The translations under genes and the position numbers were made by a program. This document shows positions 1 through 12,115 of a DNA stretch of 64,000 nucleotides, in pieces (within the stretch, counting starts at the first letter, position 1; the number at the start of each line of letters is the position of its first letter). Origin of the DNA: Paulownia fortunei (taxonomy: Eukaryota; Streptophyta; Magnoliopsida; Lamiales; Paulowniaceae); NCBI GenBank assembly GCA_019321725.1, contig CM033110.1:9541278-9605277 (forward strand), in the 5' to 3' direction. The notes below the pieces were generated by a model that was not told the DNA's origin, did no database searches, and worked only from the letters and a program-made list of their open reading frames with translations.

Positions 1-21
1 TCGACAATAAATTCTAACAAG

Positions 22-34
22 TGGCATCAATAGC
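22..34 (+). other. Primer-binding site of element F (initiator tRNA-Met type, degenerate)
   Basis: TGGCATCAATAGC resembles the copia consensus TGGTATCAGAGC that pairs with the 3' end of initiator tRNA-Met. It lies two bases after a CA that would end the 5' LTR at about 19. Substitutions agree with an old, inactive copy. Confidence 0.55.
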
Positions 35-125
35 ATACACTAGATATACTTAGTGAGATATTGGATTAATTTGTTTTCGAATCTTTGCAGATATGAATAT
101 CCTATGAGAAGGAGGTTCAGTTTCG

Positions 126-1314
126 TGTCCACCATTACTAGAAGGTTCCAACTACTCATATTGGAAAGCTAGAATGAGAGCCTTCATAAAATCAATTAAT
201 GAGAAGGCATGGAAATCTGTTGTCTCCGGTTGGCAATATCCAATAATGGAGAATGAGAAAAAGGAAGTTATTCTCAAGCCTGAAGATTTGTGGACAACAT
301 TGGACAATGAACTTGCAAGCTGCAATTCCAAGGCTCTGAATGCTATTTTCAGCGCTGTTGACTCAAATCAATTCCAGTTGATTGCAACTTATGAAACTGC
401 CAAGGAAGCATGGGACATACTTCAAGTAGTTTATATGAAGGAACAACATTCGTCAAACTTTCTAAGCTGCAAATGTTAGCTTCCAGATTTGAAGACCTCA
501 TGATGGAAGATAACGAAACCATTATTGAATTCAACGCCAAACTTTGTGACATTGCAAATGAGTGTCATGCCTTAGGTGAAAAGTATGATGTCACAAAGCT
601 GGTAAGGAAGACACTAAGATCCCCACCTAATAGGTTTGCTCACAAAGTTACTGCTATCGAGGAGGCCAAAGATGTGACCATTATGCGTATTGATGAACTT
701 ATGGGTTCACTTTAGACATTCAAGATGAATTTGAAACAAAATAAAAGGCAGAAAGAGAAGAGAATTTCGTTGCAAGGTGAATCTCATGAAATCGAAGATG
801 ATACTCAAACTGATGATCAGGACATGACTGATCATGTGGTTCTTCTTACACAAAACTTCCAAAAGTTTTTGAAAACCCAGAAATCTAAAGGAGGTAAGAA
901 TTCTGATACTCCTAGATATAAAAGTGCTTCTAATTCTTCTTCATTTTCTAATGACAGGAAAGACAAACGGATCCAATGCAAGAGTGTGAAAGATATGGAC
1001 ATATTCAATTAGAATATGAAAACACTCTCAAGAAGAAGAAGGGAAGGTCACTAAACATAACTTGGAGTGATGCTGATTCAGATGATAATCAGGAAGAACG
1101 TGATGATGTTGTGAGCAACTGTGTTGCTTTATCTGTGAAACAAGATGCAATTATCCAGTCTGGAAAATGTTATGTCACAAGTCATGTTCAAACACCAGTT
1201 GGAACATCATGTATTCCAGAAGCTAGTACTGACTTTGTTTCAAAAGGTAAAGAAAAAGTTGTTCAAAGTTTTTCTACTGATGAGATTTTTGACTGCAGTA
1301 GTGATGAAGAAGAG
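126..1314 (+). pseudogene. gag: Element F gag polyprotein (UBN2/copia gag type), broken
   Basis: Gag is the structural nucleocapsid-forming protein of the retrotransposon particle. The N-terminal PPLLEGSNYSYWKARM motif (from about 135) and the following helical domain to about 715 are typical of copia gag. The frame shifts near 470, meets a stop at about 713, and shifts again near 975. A zinc knuckle lies at about 968-1020 (IQCKECERYGHIQLEYE), with Tyr where the last zinc-binding Cys should be. An acidic tail (SDADSDDNQEERDD, about 1068-1115) follows. The reading frame runs straight into the LTR of A and resumes after 11460. With at least three frame breaks no functional protein is possible. 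Confidence 0.85.
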
Positions 1315-2971
1315 TGATAAGTTAGTTTTATACCAACAATTCATATACCTTTTGATTAACATTTGGTTTATTTTCAAGTGTTTGTGTTACTTTTTATGCA
1401 TTTAGTGTGAAATCTTGTAGGTAATGATAATAAGAGAAGAAAATGGAAAGAAATAAAAAAAAACTTGATTGAAATGTTGAAGAATTCGAGTTGTGGTGCC
1501 ACTGATGGCAGTTTTGGTATTTCAATCATAAATCTCAGGCCTAATTTCATATAAACTTTATTATTAATCTATTGGAAAGCCAGGATATATATCTACAACT
1601 TCTATGTTTACTAAAAATCCAATTCGGTCAATTTCAATGAGAAAAATCGAGTTCAAGAGTCAGCACTGGGCTGCAATTTTCTGGGATGACACATTTTGGT
1701 ATTTCCAACATAACTCTCTACAAAGAGGTCATATTTAGTTGATTCAAGTTCTAATGGAAAGCCAACATATATAGATAAAATTAATATGAAGACACCAAAA
1801 TCTATTTTGGCCTCTAATATGGTGAGAAATCAGTTGAAAGAGGCTACAATGATGCAGAAACTGATTCTGGGCAGCAAGTGCAGCGCCTAGGCGCTGCCTT
1901 CTAGCGCCTAGGCGTTGTACACACTGCTTTGGATAGACAAGGCAGTGCCTAGGCACTTCTAATCAGTGCCTAGGCACTGCCGGGCGGACAAGTAAGGTTA
2001 AAATGGGCATTTTGCCCTCTTTATGGCATTTTCCATCTCATTTGAGGGATTCCAAAAGCCTCCAAAATCAGTTTTTTGAAGAGGAGAAGAGTGAGGAGAA
2101 ACAAGAAGAAGCAAAGGAGAACAAGGAGACTTGGAGAGAAGAAGGCCATTCTTAGAGACAAGCGATTCTGGAGACAAGAAAAGCTTCAACCATTACTTCC
2201 ACTTCACAAATTGGTGAACAATTTCCATGTTCTTTCTTATGTATTTCTTGAAGTTGTATTCATCCATTATGAACTAAACTTTTATTTCTAGAGTATGATG
2301 TAACCTTATTTGATCCTATGTTTTAAATTCCAATCAATATTAATTCAAGTTATTCATCTTGTTTGTGTTATCTTGTTTAGTATTGCATCTTGATTATTTG
2401 GCCATTAATTGAGATTGTTGATGTATGAGATTTGACACTCGAGAGAGGGAAGATTATACATGATCATAGGGATAACATAATCTAGGAATCATAGAGTTGA
2501 GAAGCTTATGAAACCTTAAAGTTTTGAAGAAGAATTCATTGAACTTTTGTAGAGTTTTACTCTTGAATTTTTATAGAGATGTCGAAATTCATGTTAGAAC
2601 TTATAGTCAATTCGGCACTCGAGAGAGGGAACTGATGAGCTTAGGAATTCTTAACTTACATGTATTGTTGACTTGAATTGGTATATTTTGGAAGGAAGAA
2701 CATAGGTGATAATTAGATGAGTCATTCCTCTAGAATTTCTTGTTCATAAGGTGTTTGTTGAATTGCTTCTAAAAACTCCATTCTTGTCTATGCATTTTTT
2801 TCTTTACTTTGTTTACCAATCATCACTCATTTTCTAGATAAAATTAGGACTATTTGAACTACGGTACTTAATGCAATTTTTATTACAATCCTTGTGGATA
2901 TGATACTCAACTCATCATTATATTAAAACTTAACACCGTGTACTTGCGGTTTGCATAATTTTCAACGAACA
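1315..2971 (+). repeat. 5' LTR of element A
   Basis: This 1657-bp block is repeated at 9922-11455. It starts TGATAAGTTAG and ends in CA six bases before the primer site. It holds four copies of a CCTAGG-centred palindrome (about 1880-1985) followed by a GA-rich tract (about 2076-2165). The open frame at 2076-2291 is only this GA-rich LTR sequence. Relative to the 3' copy it carries an extra segment of about 107 bp near 2399-2505. Confidence 0.93.
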
Positions 2972-2977
2972 AGTTTT

Positions 2978-2995
2978 TGGCGCCGTTGCTGGGGA
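2978..2995 (+). other. Primer-binding site of element A (tRNA-Asp)
   Basis: TGGCGCCGTTGCTGGGGA differs in one base from the complement of the plant tRNA-Asp 3' end (TGGCGCCGTTGCCGGGGA), the primer used by Athila/Tat elements. It begins six bases after the 5' LTR. Confidence 0.88.
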
Positions 2996-3115
2996 TTGTT
3001 TCATCATAATTGCATTAATATTATTATGACTTAGTCTTTATTTTAGTTTAGATTATTTTTACTTTCTTCCATATTTTGATGTTGTTTTGCCTTACATTGG
3101 ATTATACGTATTTGT

Positions 3116-4640
3116 ATGCGTAAGATTAGGAGTCTTGACTTGGGTTATTTTGATCCAGAAATTGAGCGGACTCTTCGAGCTATTAGAGCAGCGAAAAGAG
3201 TTGAGAATCAAATCATGGCGGATAACATCAACAATGCTAATGTGAACGCCGATCTTCCATTGCAACAACCACCACCACAACGAGCTATTCGGGACTATTT
3301 TCAACCAACCATGAACCAAAACTACTCTGGGATAGCTCGACAACCGATCAATGCCAATAATTTTGAACTTAAACCAGCTCTCATTAGCATGGTGCAACAA
3401 AACCAATTTGGAGGAAGTGCGGTGGAGGATCCAAATGCGCACTTAACTATGTTTTTGGAGATTTGTGACACCATCAAAATGAATGGAGTACCCGATGATG
3501 CCATTAGACTTCACTTATTTCCATTCTCACTTCGAGACAAAGCTAGGCTATGCACCATGTAGCATACCGAGTTGGAATGACTTGACACAAAAATTCCTTG
3601 CTAAGTACTTCCACCAAGCAAGACACTTCAACTCAAGAGTGAGATAGCTCAATTCCGTCAACAAGATTTTGAGCTACTATATGAAGCTTGGGAGAGGTTT
3701 AAGGATTTTCTAAGAAGGTGTCCTCAATATGGTTATGAGGATTGGCAGCAGGTACAATACTTCTACAATGGTTTGAACGAGCAAACTCGAACCATAATAG
3801 ATGCTGCCACAAGTGGGACTTTGATGTCTAAGATTGCAAATAAAGCCTATATTTTGCTGGAGGAGATGGCTACTAATAGCTATCAATGGCCTTCCGAGAG
3901 GTCTTCTATAAAAAAGGTTGCTGGTGTTCTTGAGGTAGATTCATTTACACAATTAGCTGCACAAGTTTGCTCTTTTTTAACCAAATTGCAGCTTGGACAT
4001 CTAATGGAGCTTTTAAGGAATGGACTCCATGACATCCACCAGCACTTCATTTATGGACACCAAAAGTAATGAGCAGGTAAACTTTGTCAATAATCGTAAT
4101 TTCAATTTCAGGGGAAATCAACTACCTACTCACTACCATCTGAGCTTAGAAATCATGAGAATTTTTCCTATGCCAATAATCGAAATGTGCTTCAACCCCC
4201 ACCGGGTTACAATAATCAACCACATCCAAACCCTCAAGTAGGTGAGAAAAAGGCATCTATGGAGGATTTGATCAGCACTTTCATTGGTGAGACAAGAGCC
4301 CGATTGAATAAAGATGAAGCAAAGATAGACAACATTGAGATTCAATTGGGGCACCTAGCTTCAAGTTTAGGAGCTCAAATGAAATCAATGGAGACTCAAA
4401 TTGGACAACTTGCTACTGAAATTAATGTTAAAAAACATAAAGAAAACTTTCCAAGTGATACGAAAATAAATCCAATGGAGCATTGCAAAGCTATCCAACT
4501 TCGAAGTGGAACCAAAATCAAGGGCCGGAAATGCAAAGTTCTAAAGTTGATGAGCCAATGGCAATCACCTCAAGTGAAAGTCCTATGGAGGAACAACCAA
4601 ATGAAGAAGAAATACAATCAAATGAACAAACAGGGCTGAG
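3116..4640 (+). pseudogene. gag: Element A gag, fragmented
   Basis: The start at 3116 (MRKIRSLDLG) gives an Athila-type N-terminus with EIERTLRAIRAAKR. The retrotransposon gag domain runs from about 3360 (FELKPALISMVQQNQFGG) across a frameshift near 3550 and on through the YEAWERFKDFLRRCP-like region at about 3675-3725 and the segment 3773-4069. Further frame changes occur near 4070 and 4190. The C-terminal part (4187-4639) has a predicted coiled region, IENIEIQLGHLASSLGAQM-like, and the AIQLRSGTK motif typical of the Athila gag-protease junction. At least three frame changes break it. It would form the virus-like particle core if intact. Confidence 0.85.
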
Positions 4641-5244
4641 AAGCTAAAATCTACTCCTAACTTTGAAAATTCTAAATTTAATGTTCCCATTCCTTTTCCA
4701 CAAAGATTTCAAAAGAAAAAGATTGATTCACAATTTGCAAAATTTCTGGAAATCTTCAAGAAAATTCATATTAATATTCCTTTTCATGATGCTCTTGAGC
4801 AAATGCCTAACTACGCCAAGTTCATGAAAGATGTGATGACAAGAAAAAGGTAATTGGTGGAGTTTGAAACCGTGAATCTCATAGAGGAGTGTAGTGCCAT
4901 TTTACACAAAAAAGCTACCTCAAAAATTGAAGGATCTAGGGAGTTTTACTAATCCTTGTACCATATGAGGATCTTTCTTTGATAAAGCATTATGTGATCT
5001 TGGAGTAAGTATTAATTTGATGCCACTTTTTATTTTTAGGAAATTAGGAATTAGAGAAGTCAAGTCATCCACTATCACCTTGCAATTGGCGAATAGGTCT
5101 CTCACTTATCCAAGAGGAGTTGTTGAAATGTATTGGTAAAAGTGGATAAATTCATATTTCCTGTAGATGTTGTGGTGTTAGACATGGAGAAAGACAAGAA
5201 ATTCCTTTAACTCTTGGTCGACCATTCCTTGCTTCGGGGCATAC
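4641..5244 (+). pseudogene. Element A aspartic protease region, fragmented
   Basis: Conceptual translation in shifting frames shows the linker FHDALEQMPNYAKFMKDV (about 4780-4840), the active-site block CDLGVSINLMPL (about 4993-5030) with the catalytic Asp retained, QLANRSLTYPRG (about 5083-5120), and a C-terminal LID..RGELTLRVNEDEVMFNI stretch that continues into the next frame at 5245. Several frame changes separate these blocks. The protease would cut the Gag-Pol polyprotein. Assignment is firm from block order and sequence; activity is excluded. Confidence 0.8.
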
Positions 5245-7160
5245 TTGATTGATGTGCAACGCGGTGAATTAACTCTAAGAGTTAATGAGGATGAAGTGAT
5301 GTTTAACATTTATGGTGCATTGAAGTTTCAAGAGGAACCACATACTTGTAATAGGATTGAAATGTTAGAAACTTGCTTGTATGATCATTTCCTCAAACAA
5401 ATTCCTATCGAACCCTTAGAGAGATGCATTGTTCATTCCATAATGCAAGGTAATGACCATGATATTGATAATGATGATTTAATTCATTACTTGCTCTTTC
5501 TTAAATCAGGAGAGGTGGAGTTGAAAAAGGATAAATGCAAGGAAGCAATAGGAGATACCACAATCAAGGAACAAATAACATCATCGGAGTTGAAAGCACT
5601 TCCCGAGCATTTGTGGTATGAATTTCTAGGTGCTAACAACACGTATCCGGTAATTATTTCTGCATCCCTATCTCCTTTAGAGGTTGAGAAATTGCTTCGT
5701 GTTTTAAGAGATCATAAATCTGCTATTGGTTGGTTAATTTCAGATTTAAAAGGTATTAGTCCTTCAATTGTCATGCATAAAATCTTAATGGAAGAATCTT
5801 ACAAACCATCTATTGAACATCAATGTAGACTAAATCCTGTAATGAAAGAGGTTGTAAGAAATAATATCTTGAAATGGTTGAATGCTGGAATTATTTATGC
5901 AATTTCTGATAGTTTTTGGGTGAGTCCAGTTTATGTAGTTCTAAAAAAGGGTGGCATGACCATAATTCAAAATGATAATAATGAATTAATACCAACAAGG
6001 ACGGTCACAGGTTGGCGAGTGTGTATTGATTATAGAAAACTCAACAAAGCTACTCGTAAAGACCATTTTCCCCTCCTATTTATTGATCAAATGTTAGACC
6101 GACTTGCAAGGTATCAATACTATTATTTTCTCAATGGTTATTCGGGGTACAATCAAATTATCATAGCACCCGAAGACCAGAGAAAAAACAATATTCACAT
6201 GCCCTTATGGTACTTTTGCTTTTCGAAGAATGCCATTTGGATTATGTAATGCCCCAACCACATTTTAAAGATGCATGATGGCAATTTTTCATGATATAGT
6301 GGAGAACATAATGGAATTTTTTATAGATGATTAATCATTATTTGACTCCTCATTTGATTTATGTTTACATAATCTTTCTTTTGTTTTGCAAAGATGTGAG
6401 GAGACTAACCTTATTTTAAATTGGGAAAAATGCCATTTTATGGTAAAAGAAAGTATTGTTTTAGGTCACCGAGTGTCCTCCGAAGGACTTGAGGTAGACA
6501 GAGCAAAAATTATTGCTATTAAAAAACTTCCCCCACCAATCAATGTGAAAGCTATTCGTAGTTTTTTGGGACATGCCGGGTTTTATAGAAGATTCATTAA
6601 AGATTTTTCAAAAATTGTAAAACCTTTGTGCAACCTTTTGGAAAAGATAAATCATTTGACTTTAATGTTGATTGCTTATAGGCATTTGATCACATCAAGA
6701 AGGCTCTCATTTCAGCTCCTATTATGGTGGTACCGGATTGGACCCAACCATTTGAACTTATGTGTGATGCTAGTGATTATGCGGTTGGAGTAGTATTAGG
6801 ACAAAGAAAAGATAAAATTTTCAGGGCCATTTATTATACAAACCGAACACTTGATGATGCTCAATAAAATTACACCACCACTGAAAAAGAATTGTTAGCC
6901 GTTGTGTTTGCATTTGATAAATTTCATGCTTATCTTGTAGGTACCAAGGTGATAGTGTATACCGATCATGCTGCTATTAGGCACCTCTTTGCCAAAAAGG
7001 ATGCAAAACCAAGGCTAATCTGGTGGATACTCCTTTTTCAAGAATTTGATCTTGAAATCAAAGATAAGAAGGAAGTGAAAATGTGGTGGCGGATCACTTA
7101 TCGAGGTTGGAGCATAAAAATGAAAACTTTGAAGGACCAATTAAAGAATTTTTCCTAGAT
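5245..7160 (+). pseudogene. pol: Element A reverse transcriptase and RNase H, broken
   Basis: An open stretch of 334 codons (5245-6249) covers the protease tail and the fingers/palm of the reverse transcriptase: SDSFWVSPVYVVLKKGG, RVCIDYRKLNKATRKDHFPL (about 6016-6075) and YSGYNQI (about 6137). The catalytic box reads F-I-D-D (6320-6331) and is followed at once by a TAA stop. The thumb continues at 6386-6793 (LGHAGFYRRFIKDFSK). RNase H follows with CDASD (about 6762), a stop after DDAQ (about 6865), [15 protein letters not shown] (from about 6880) and [10 protein letters not shown] (about 6958). The frame shifts near 7080 into the integrase. Reverse transcription of the element would be its role; it is inactive. 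Confidence 0.9.
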
Positions 7161-8471
7161 GAGTTTATTTTGGCAATCAAAGATAATTTACCTTGGTATG
7201 CAGATTTTGTGAATTATCTTGCAGGTGGATTATTACCCTCGGACCTCACATATCATCAAAAGAAAAAATTCTTACATGATGTGAAATCATATCTATGGGA
7301 TAATCCTTTGCTCTTCAAAAGGTGTTCAGATTTTGTGATTCAGAGATGCATTCCAATGGAGGAAACAAATAAAATTCTTAAGCACTGTCATTCATCACCT
7401 TGTAGTGGTCATTTCGGACCTACAAGGATAACTGCTAAGGTATTGCAATCTAGTTTTTATTGGCCATATTTGTTTAAGGATTATTATGCTTTTGTGCAGA
7501 CATGTGACCGATGTCAAAGGACTGGAACAATTACTAGACGCCATGAGCTTCCTTTAACTAACATGATGGAAGTTGAACTCTTTGATGTTTGGGGATTAAC
7601 TTCATGGGACCATTTCTTCCATCAAATGGCTGATCATACATTTTGCTTGTTGTGGATTATGTCTCCAAGTAGATAGAAGTAATTGCCTCACCTACTAATG
7701 ATGCCAAGGTAGTGCTTAAATTCTTGTACAAATATATTTTCACTCGTTTTGGCACACCTAGAGCAATTTTAAGTGATGAAGGTTCTCATTTTTGCAATAA
7801 AATATTTAATAACCTTTTGGATAAGTATGGTGTGAGATACAAGGTAGCTCTTGGATATCATCCTCAATCAAATGGACAAGCCAAAATCTCAAATCGGGAA
7901 GTGAAGCAAATCCTTGAGAAAACAGTAAGCATTAATTGAAAGGATTAGCACATAAACTTGATGATGCATTGTGGGCATACCGCACAGCATATAAAACTCC
8001 TATAGGTATGTCTCCTTATCGATTAGTTTATGGAAAAGCTTGTCACCTCCCCGTTGAGCTAGAACATAGAGCATATTGGGCTGTGCAACAATTAAATTTT
8101 GATACAAAGGCAATAGGAGAAAAAAAGTTGTTGCAACTCAATGAAATGGAGAAATTTAGGCTTGATGCTTATGAAAATGCTAAAATCTATAAAGAAAAAA
8201 AAAATAATGGCATGACAAAATAATCTTGAGAAGGGAATTTCAACCCGGACAACTTGTGTTGCTTTTCAATTCAAGATTAAAACTTTTTTCGAGAAAATTG
8301 AAATCTAGATGGTCCGGTCCCTTTATTGTCAACAAGACATTTCCATTTTGGGCGGTAGAGCTCAAAGGTAAGGATGGCATATTATTTCGTGTCAATGGAC
8401 AGAGGTTGAAACATTATTATGGCAATGAAATTTGGAAGATGTCTAATCTTCCACTTGGGGAAGCAATCTAG
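7083..8471 (+). pseudogene. Element A integrase, broken
   Basis: The HHCC zinc domain is clear (HCHSSPCSGHF then TCDRCQ, about 7380-7520). In the DDE core the first Asp position reads Asn (codon AAC at 7598-7600 within WGINFMGPF, in a shifted frame). The second Asp is present in LSDEGSHFCNKIF (about 7770), and the Glu in NREVKQ (about 7898). Stops follow at 7937 and about 8221. The C-terminal part (8226-8471) has the GPFIV motif and ends RLKHYYGNE..SNLPLGEAI. Integrase would join element cDNA to host DNA. Frame changes near 7590, 7675 and 7935 inactivate it. Confidence 0.88.
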
Positions 8472-9921
8472 GTATCCAGTTTCGGTCTAACTAAAGACTT
8501 TAAATAAAGCGCTTCTTGAGAGGCAACCCAAGCTCTTTTTTCTTGCTTTGTGAGTGTTGTTATTCTTGTGTGTTTCATATCATGATGATTGCTCCTTGAT
8601 ATTTTACTAATTTTTGCAGGTTAAAGGCTAAACACCACCCATTTTCAGGAAAGTCCCCTTGTTTTATAATTCTTTCAATCATTAAGGACAATGCTTATAT
8701 TAAGTTTGGGGGGAGTTCAAGAGTTTAGGGTTATTGCTTGTTGCTTGAAAAGTTTACTGATAAACTATGTGCATACTTGAAAAAAAAGTAAATATTAGAA
8801 TTTGTACGTTTGTTTACGTGTCTAAACATCAAAATTTGGTTTTAGTTACTTTATGAGGTCTTGTGAATCTTGATGTACTAAGTAGTTTGTTGAGTTACAT
8901 TTAATTATTTAGAGATAGTTTATAAGGTCTAATTATTTCCTAAATAATCCCACCAATCTCTAGAACTTGTTTAATCACTAGTCGAGGTGAAATCCTAGGT
9001 GGCATAATATTAGGAAATGATTTAGGCCATTTTTGAGCCGTTTGAGCCTTTGAAGCCAACCTATACTTGAATTATTCTCTAGTGTCCCCTCTTCAGCTTA
9101 TTGAATCAATTCTTTGGACACCCTATACACATTATCGAGCTTAAAAAAATATATAATATTCTACCCTTTTTTATCTCATTTACACAATCATTTTTGAATG
9201 AATTGTTGTATTAAAAAAAATATAGAAAAAAGAAGAAGAAGAGATGAAGCACAAATAAAAAGAAGAAAAGATTGAAAAAGGATGAAAAGAAAGAGATTAT
9301 GAATTGAGGTGTATGATTTGAACTCCCTAAAATAAATAAACCCCCGTTGCATATAACAAAAGAAATAAGTTTGGGGGTAATCTAAGATCAAAAAGAAGAA
9401 AAATGGGATATTCAATAAAGAAAAATGAAGGGATTGATGAAGAAGTTGGTGCTTATTCAAAAAGGTTCTAGCATGATTATGTAAAATGGGCAATTTTTAG
9501 CTACAATATTCTATATTTTCCCACCATTACCCAAGCCTCACAATACAAGCTTTGGAAGTCCTTTTGATCTTTGATGCTATGATCTACCTACATTAGTGGA
9601 GATTAGTGTGAAAAATAAGCCTATGGAGTTTGGTATGCACTTCAAAAGTGGATCAAATATGAGTAGTTAGCTTTATAAACCTATCCGGATGATAAATGAA
9701 AGTTGATAAACTACACTTTCACACACACATGCAAGACCTTGAAGTTAAGTGAAACCAATATGCATGTTAACATGTAAACTTGGTATATTTTTTCTAATAT
9801 TTTGAGATGAGAGGTTAGGAAAATCTTTCTTGACTTTGGTAACCTGATTCATAGGGAGATTGTCATGAGCATTTCATGTTTGATGCTTGAGGACAAACAA
9901 ATCTTCAAGTTTGGGGGTATT
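8472..9921 (+). other. Element A 3' non-coding region with three purine-rich tracts
   Basis: No convincing protein is encoded here. Purine-rich AAGTTTGGGGG boxes occur at about 8700-8716, 9364-9376 and 9907-9921. The last, directly before the 3' LTR, is the expected plus-strand primer. The stretch 9210-9300 is a low-complexity AAGAAG tract whose minus-strand frame (9188-9493) is not a gene. An Athila env-like frame is absent. Confidence 0.75.
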
Positions 9922-11455
9922 TGATAAGTTAGTTTTATACCAACAATTCATATACCTTTTGATTAATATTTGGTTTATTTTCAAGTGTTTGTGTTACTTT
10001 TTATGCATTTAGTGTGAAATCTTGTAGGTAATGACAATAAGAGAATAAAATGGAAAGAAATAAAAAAAAACTTGGTTGAAATGTTGAAGAATTCGAGTTG
10101 TGGTGCCACTGATGGTAGTTTTGGTATTTCAATCATAAATCTCAGGCCTAATTTCATATAAACTTTATTATTAATTCATTGGAAAGCCAGGATATAGATC
10201 TACAACTTCTATGTTTACAACAAAATCCAATTCAGTCGATTTCAATGAGACAAACCGAGTTCAAGAGTCAACACTGGGCTGTAATTTTTTGGGATGACAC
10301 ATCCTAGTATTTCCAGTATAACTCTCTTCAACGAAGTCATATTTAGTTGATTCAAGTTCCAATGGAAAACCAACACATAGAGCTAAAATTAATATCAAGA
10401 CACCAAAATCTAGTTTGGCATCTAAGGTGGTGAACAATCAGTTGAAAGAGGCTATAAGCTATGCAGAAACCGATTCTCGCAGCAAGTGCAGCGCCTAGGC
10501 GCTGCCTTCTAGCGCCTGACAGACAAGGCAGCGCCTAGGTGCTGCCGGGGGGGACAAGTAAGGTCAAAATGGGCATTTTTCCCTCTTTAGGGCATTTCCT
10601 ATCTATTTTTAGGGATTCCAAAAGCCTCAAAAATTAGTTTTTGGAAGAGGAGAAGAGTGAGAAGAAGCCAAGAAGAAGCAAAGGAGAACAAGGAGACTTG
10701 GAGAGAAGAAGGCCATTCTTAGAGACAAGCCATTCTTGGAGACAAGGAAAGCTTCAACCATTACTTCCACTTCACAAATTGGTGAACAATTTCCATGTTC
10801 TTTCTTATGTATTTCTTGAAGTTGTATTCATCCATTATGAACTAAACTTTTATTTCTAGAGGATGATGTAACCTTATTTGATCATATGTTTTGAATTCCA
10901 ATCAATATTAGTTCAAGTTATTTATCTTGTTTGTGTTATCTTGTTTAGTATTGCATCTTGATTATTTATAGAGTTGAGAAGCTTATGAATCCTTTGAAGT
11001 TTTGAAGAAGAATTCATTGAACTTTTGTAGAGTTTTACTCTTGAATTTTTATAGAGATATCAAAATTCATGTTAGAACTTATAGTCAATTCGGCACTCGA
11101 GAGAGGGAATTGATGAGCTTAGGAATTCTTAACTTACATGTATTGTTGACTTGAATTGGTATATTTTGGAAGGAAAAACATAGGTGATAATTAGGTGAGT
11201 CATTCCTCTAGAATTTCTTGTTCATAAGGTGTTTGTTGAATTGCTTCTAAAAACTCCATTCTTGTTTATGCATTTTTATCTTACTTTACTTTGTTTACCA
11301 ATCATCACTCGATTTTCTAGATAAAATTAGAACTATTTGAACTACGGTACTTAATGCAATTTTTGATTACAATCCTTGTGTATACGATACTCAACTCATC
11401 ATTATATTAAAACTTGACACCGTGCACTTGCGGTTTACATAATTTTCAACAAATA
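9922..11455 (+). repeat. 3' LTR of element A
   Basis: It matches 1315-2971 over its length but is 1534 bp, lacking about 107 bp after GATTATTT near 10967 and part of the palindrome cluster near 10510. It begins TGATAAGTTAG after the purine tract and its end aligns with the 5' LTR end (AACAAATA against AACGAACA). The direct continuation into element F gag defines the boundary. Confidence 0.92.
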
Positions 11456-11460
11456 AGGAG

Positions 11461-12115
11461 CCAAGTGATAAGGACATTCGAACAATGTGTAGACTGATGT
11501 ACAAAAAATGGCTTGAAGTATATAAGGCAAACAAGTCATTAGATGGACAGATTGTTGAGTTCATATGTCAGACAACTGAGTTACAACATTTATTGAACCA
11601 ATTCAAGCTTTAGATTATTGAAAAAGATATGCTGCTCAAGAGCACTACTGCTGAGCTAGAAATGACCAAAGCCTCTTTGTCTAGAATAAATACTGGTAAA
11701 GTTAAACTTGATGTGAAAAGCACTTTAGCTAAACCATCCATCTGTCATTATTGTTATTATTGTTATGTACCAAGAAGGTGTGTGCCAATCTGTCATTATT
11801 GTTATGCTCCTGGTCATATACGTCCTAAGTGTTTTAAATTAAAAAATGACTTGTGGAATGGAAAGCATGTTAGAACATCGTTCTCTGGACAGTTTGAACA
11901 TGGGCCAAAATCTGCTTCTAAACACACACCAAAAATTAAGATCCAACTAAAAGATGATTTTCCACACAGAATTTGGATTAGGAAATCTGATCTTAGGTGT
12001 AATATTTCAAATATATCCTTGAAAGCATCTACTTGTGAATCTTGGTACTTTGATAGTGGTTGTTCTAGGCACATGACTAGTAACAAAAACAATTATCAAA
12101 CTTTCAAAGTATAGA
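11461..12115 (+). pseudogene. Element F gag C-terminus, zinc knuckle and protease
   Basis: This continues the gag frame broken by A: EPSDKDIRTMCRLMYKKWLE and a coiled-coil-like TELQHLLNQF stretch, with a stop at about 11612. The open frame 11629-12114 includes a zinc knuckle CHYCYAPGHIRPKC (about 11791-11832), partly preceded by a duplicated CHYCYYCY, and the copia protease block WYFDSGCSRHMTSN (about 12040-12085) with the D-S-G active site intact. It ends at a stop at 12112. It would process the copia polyprotein. Confidence 0.85.

Larger units (their letters stand above)
1315..11455 (+). mobile_element. Element A: Ty3/gypsy retrotransposon, Athila-type, complete but dead
   Basis: Two LTRs (1315-2971, 9922-11455) flank a tRNA-Asp primer site, gag, protease, reverse transcriptase, RNase H, integrase and a purine tract, all on the plus strand. 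LTRs begin TGATAAG. The flanking 5-mers are AAGAG (1310-1314) and AGGAG (11456-11460), a target-site duplication with one mismatch, and joining the two sides restores the gag frame of element F. Athila assignment rests on the YSGYNQI reverse transcriptase motif, the HHCC integrase and the tRNA-Asp primer site. Many stops and frameshifts make it non-autonomous. Confidence 0.92.

Noticed and set aside
2076..2291. Arg/Lys-rich small frame in the A LTR (also 10641-10859 and 54265-54561)
   Set aside because: GA-rich tract of the LTR; no codon conservation between the copies beyond DNA identity.
9188..9493. Minus-strand 101-codon Phe/Leu-rich frame that looks like a membrane protein
   Set aside because: It is the complement of an AAG-rich non-coding tract; hydrophobicity follows from TTC/TTT repeats. 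The same applies to 51767-52033.
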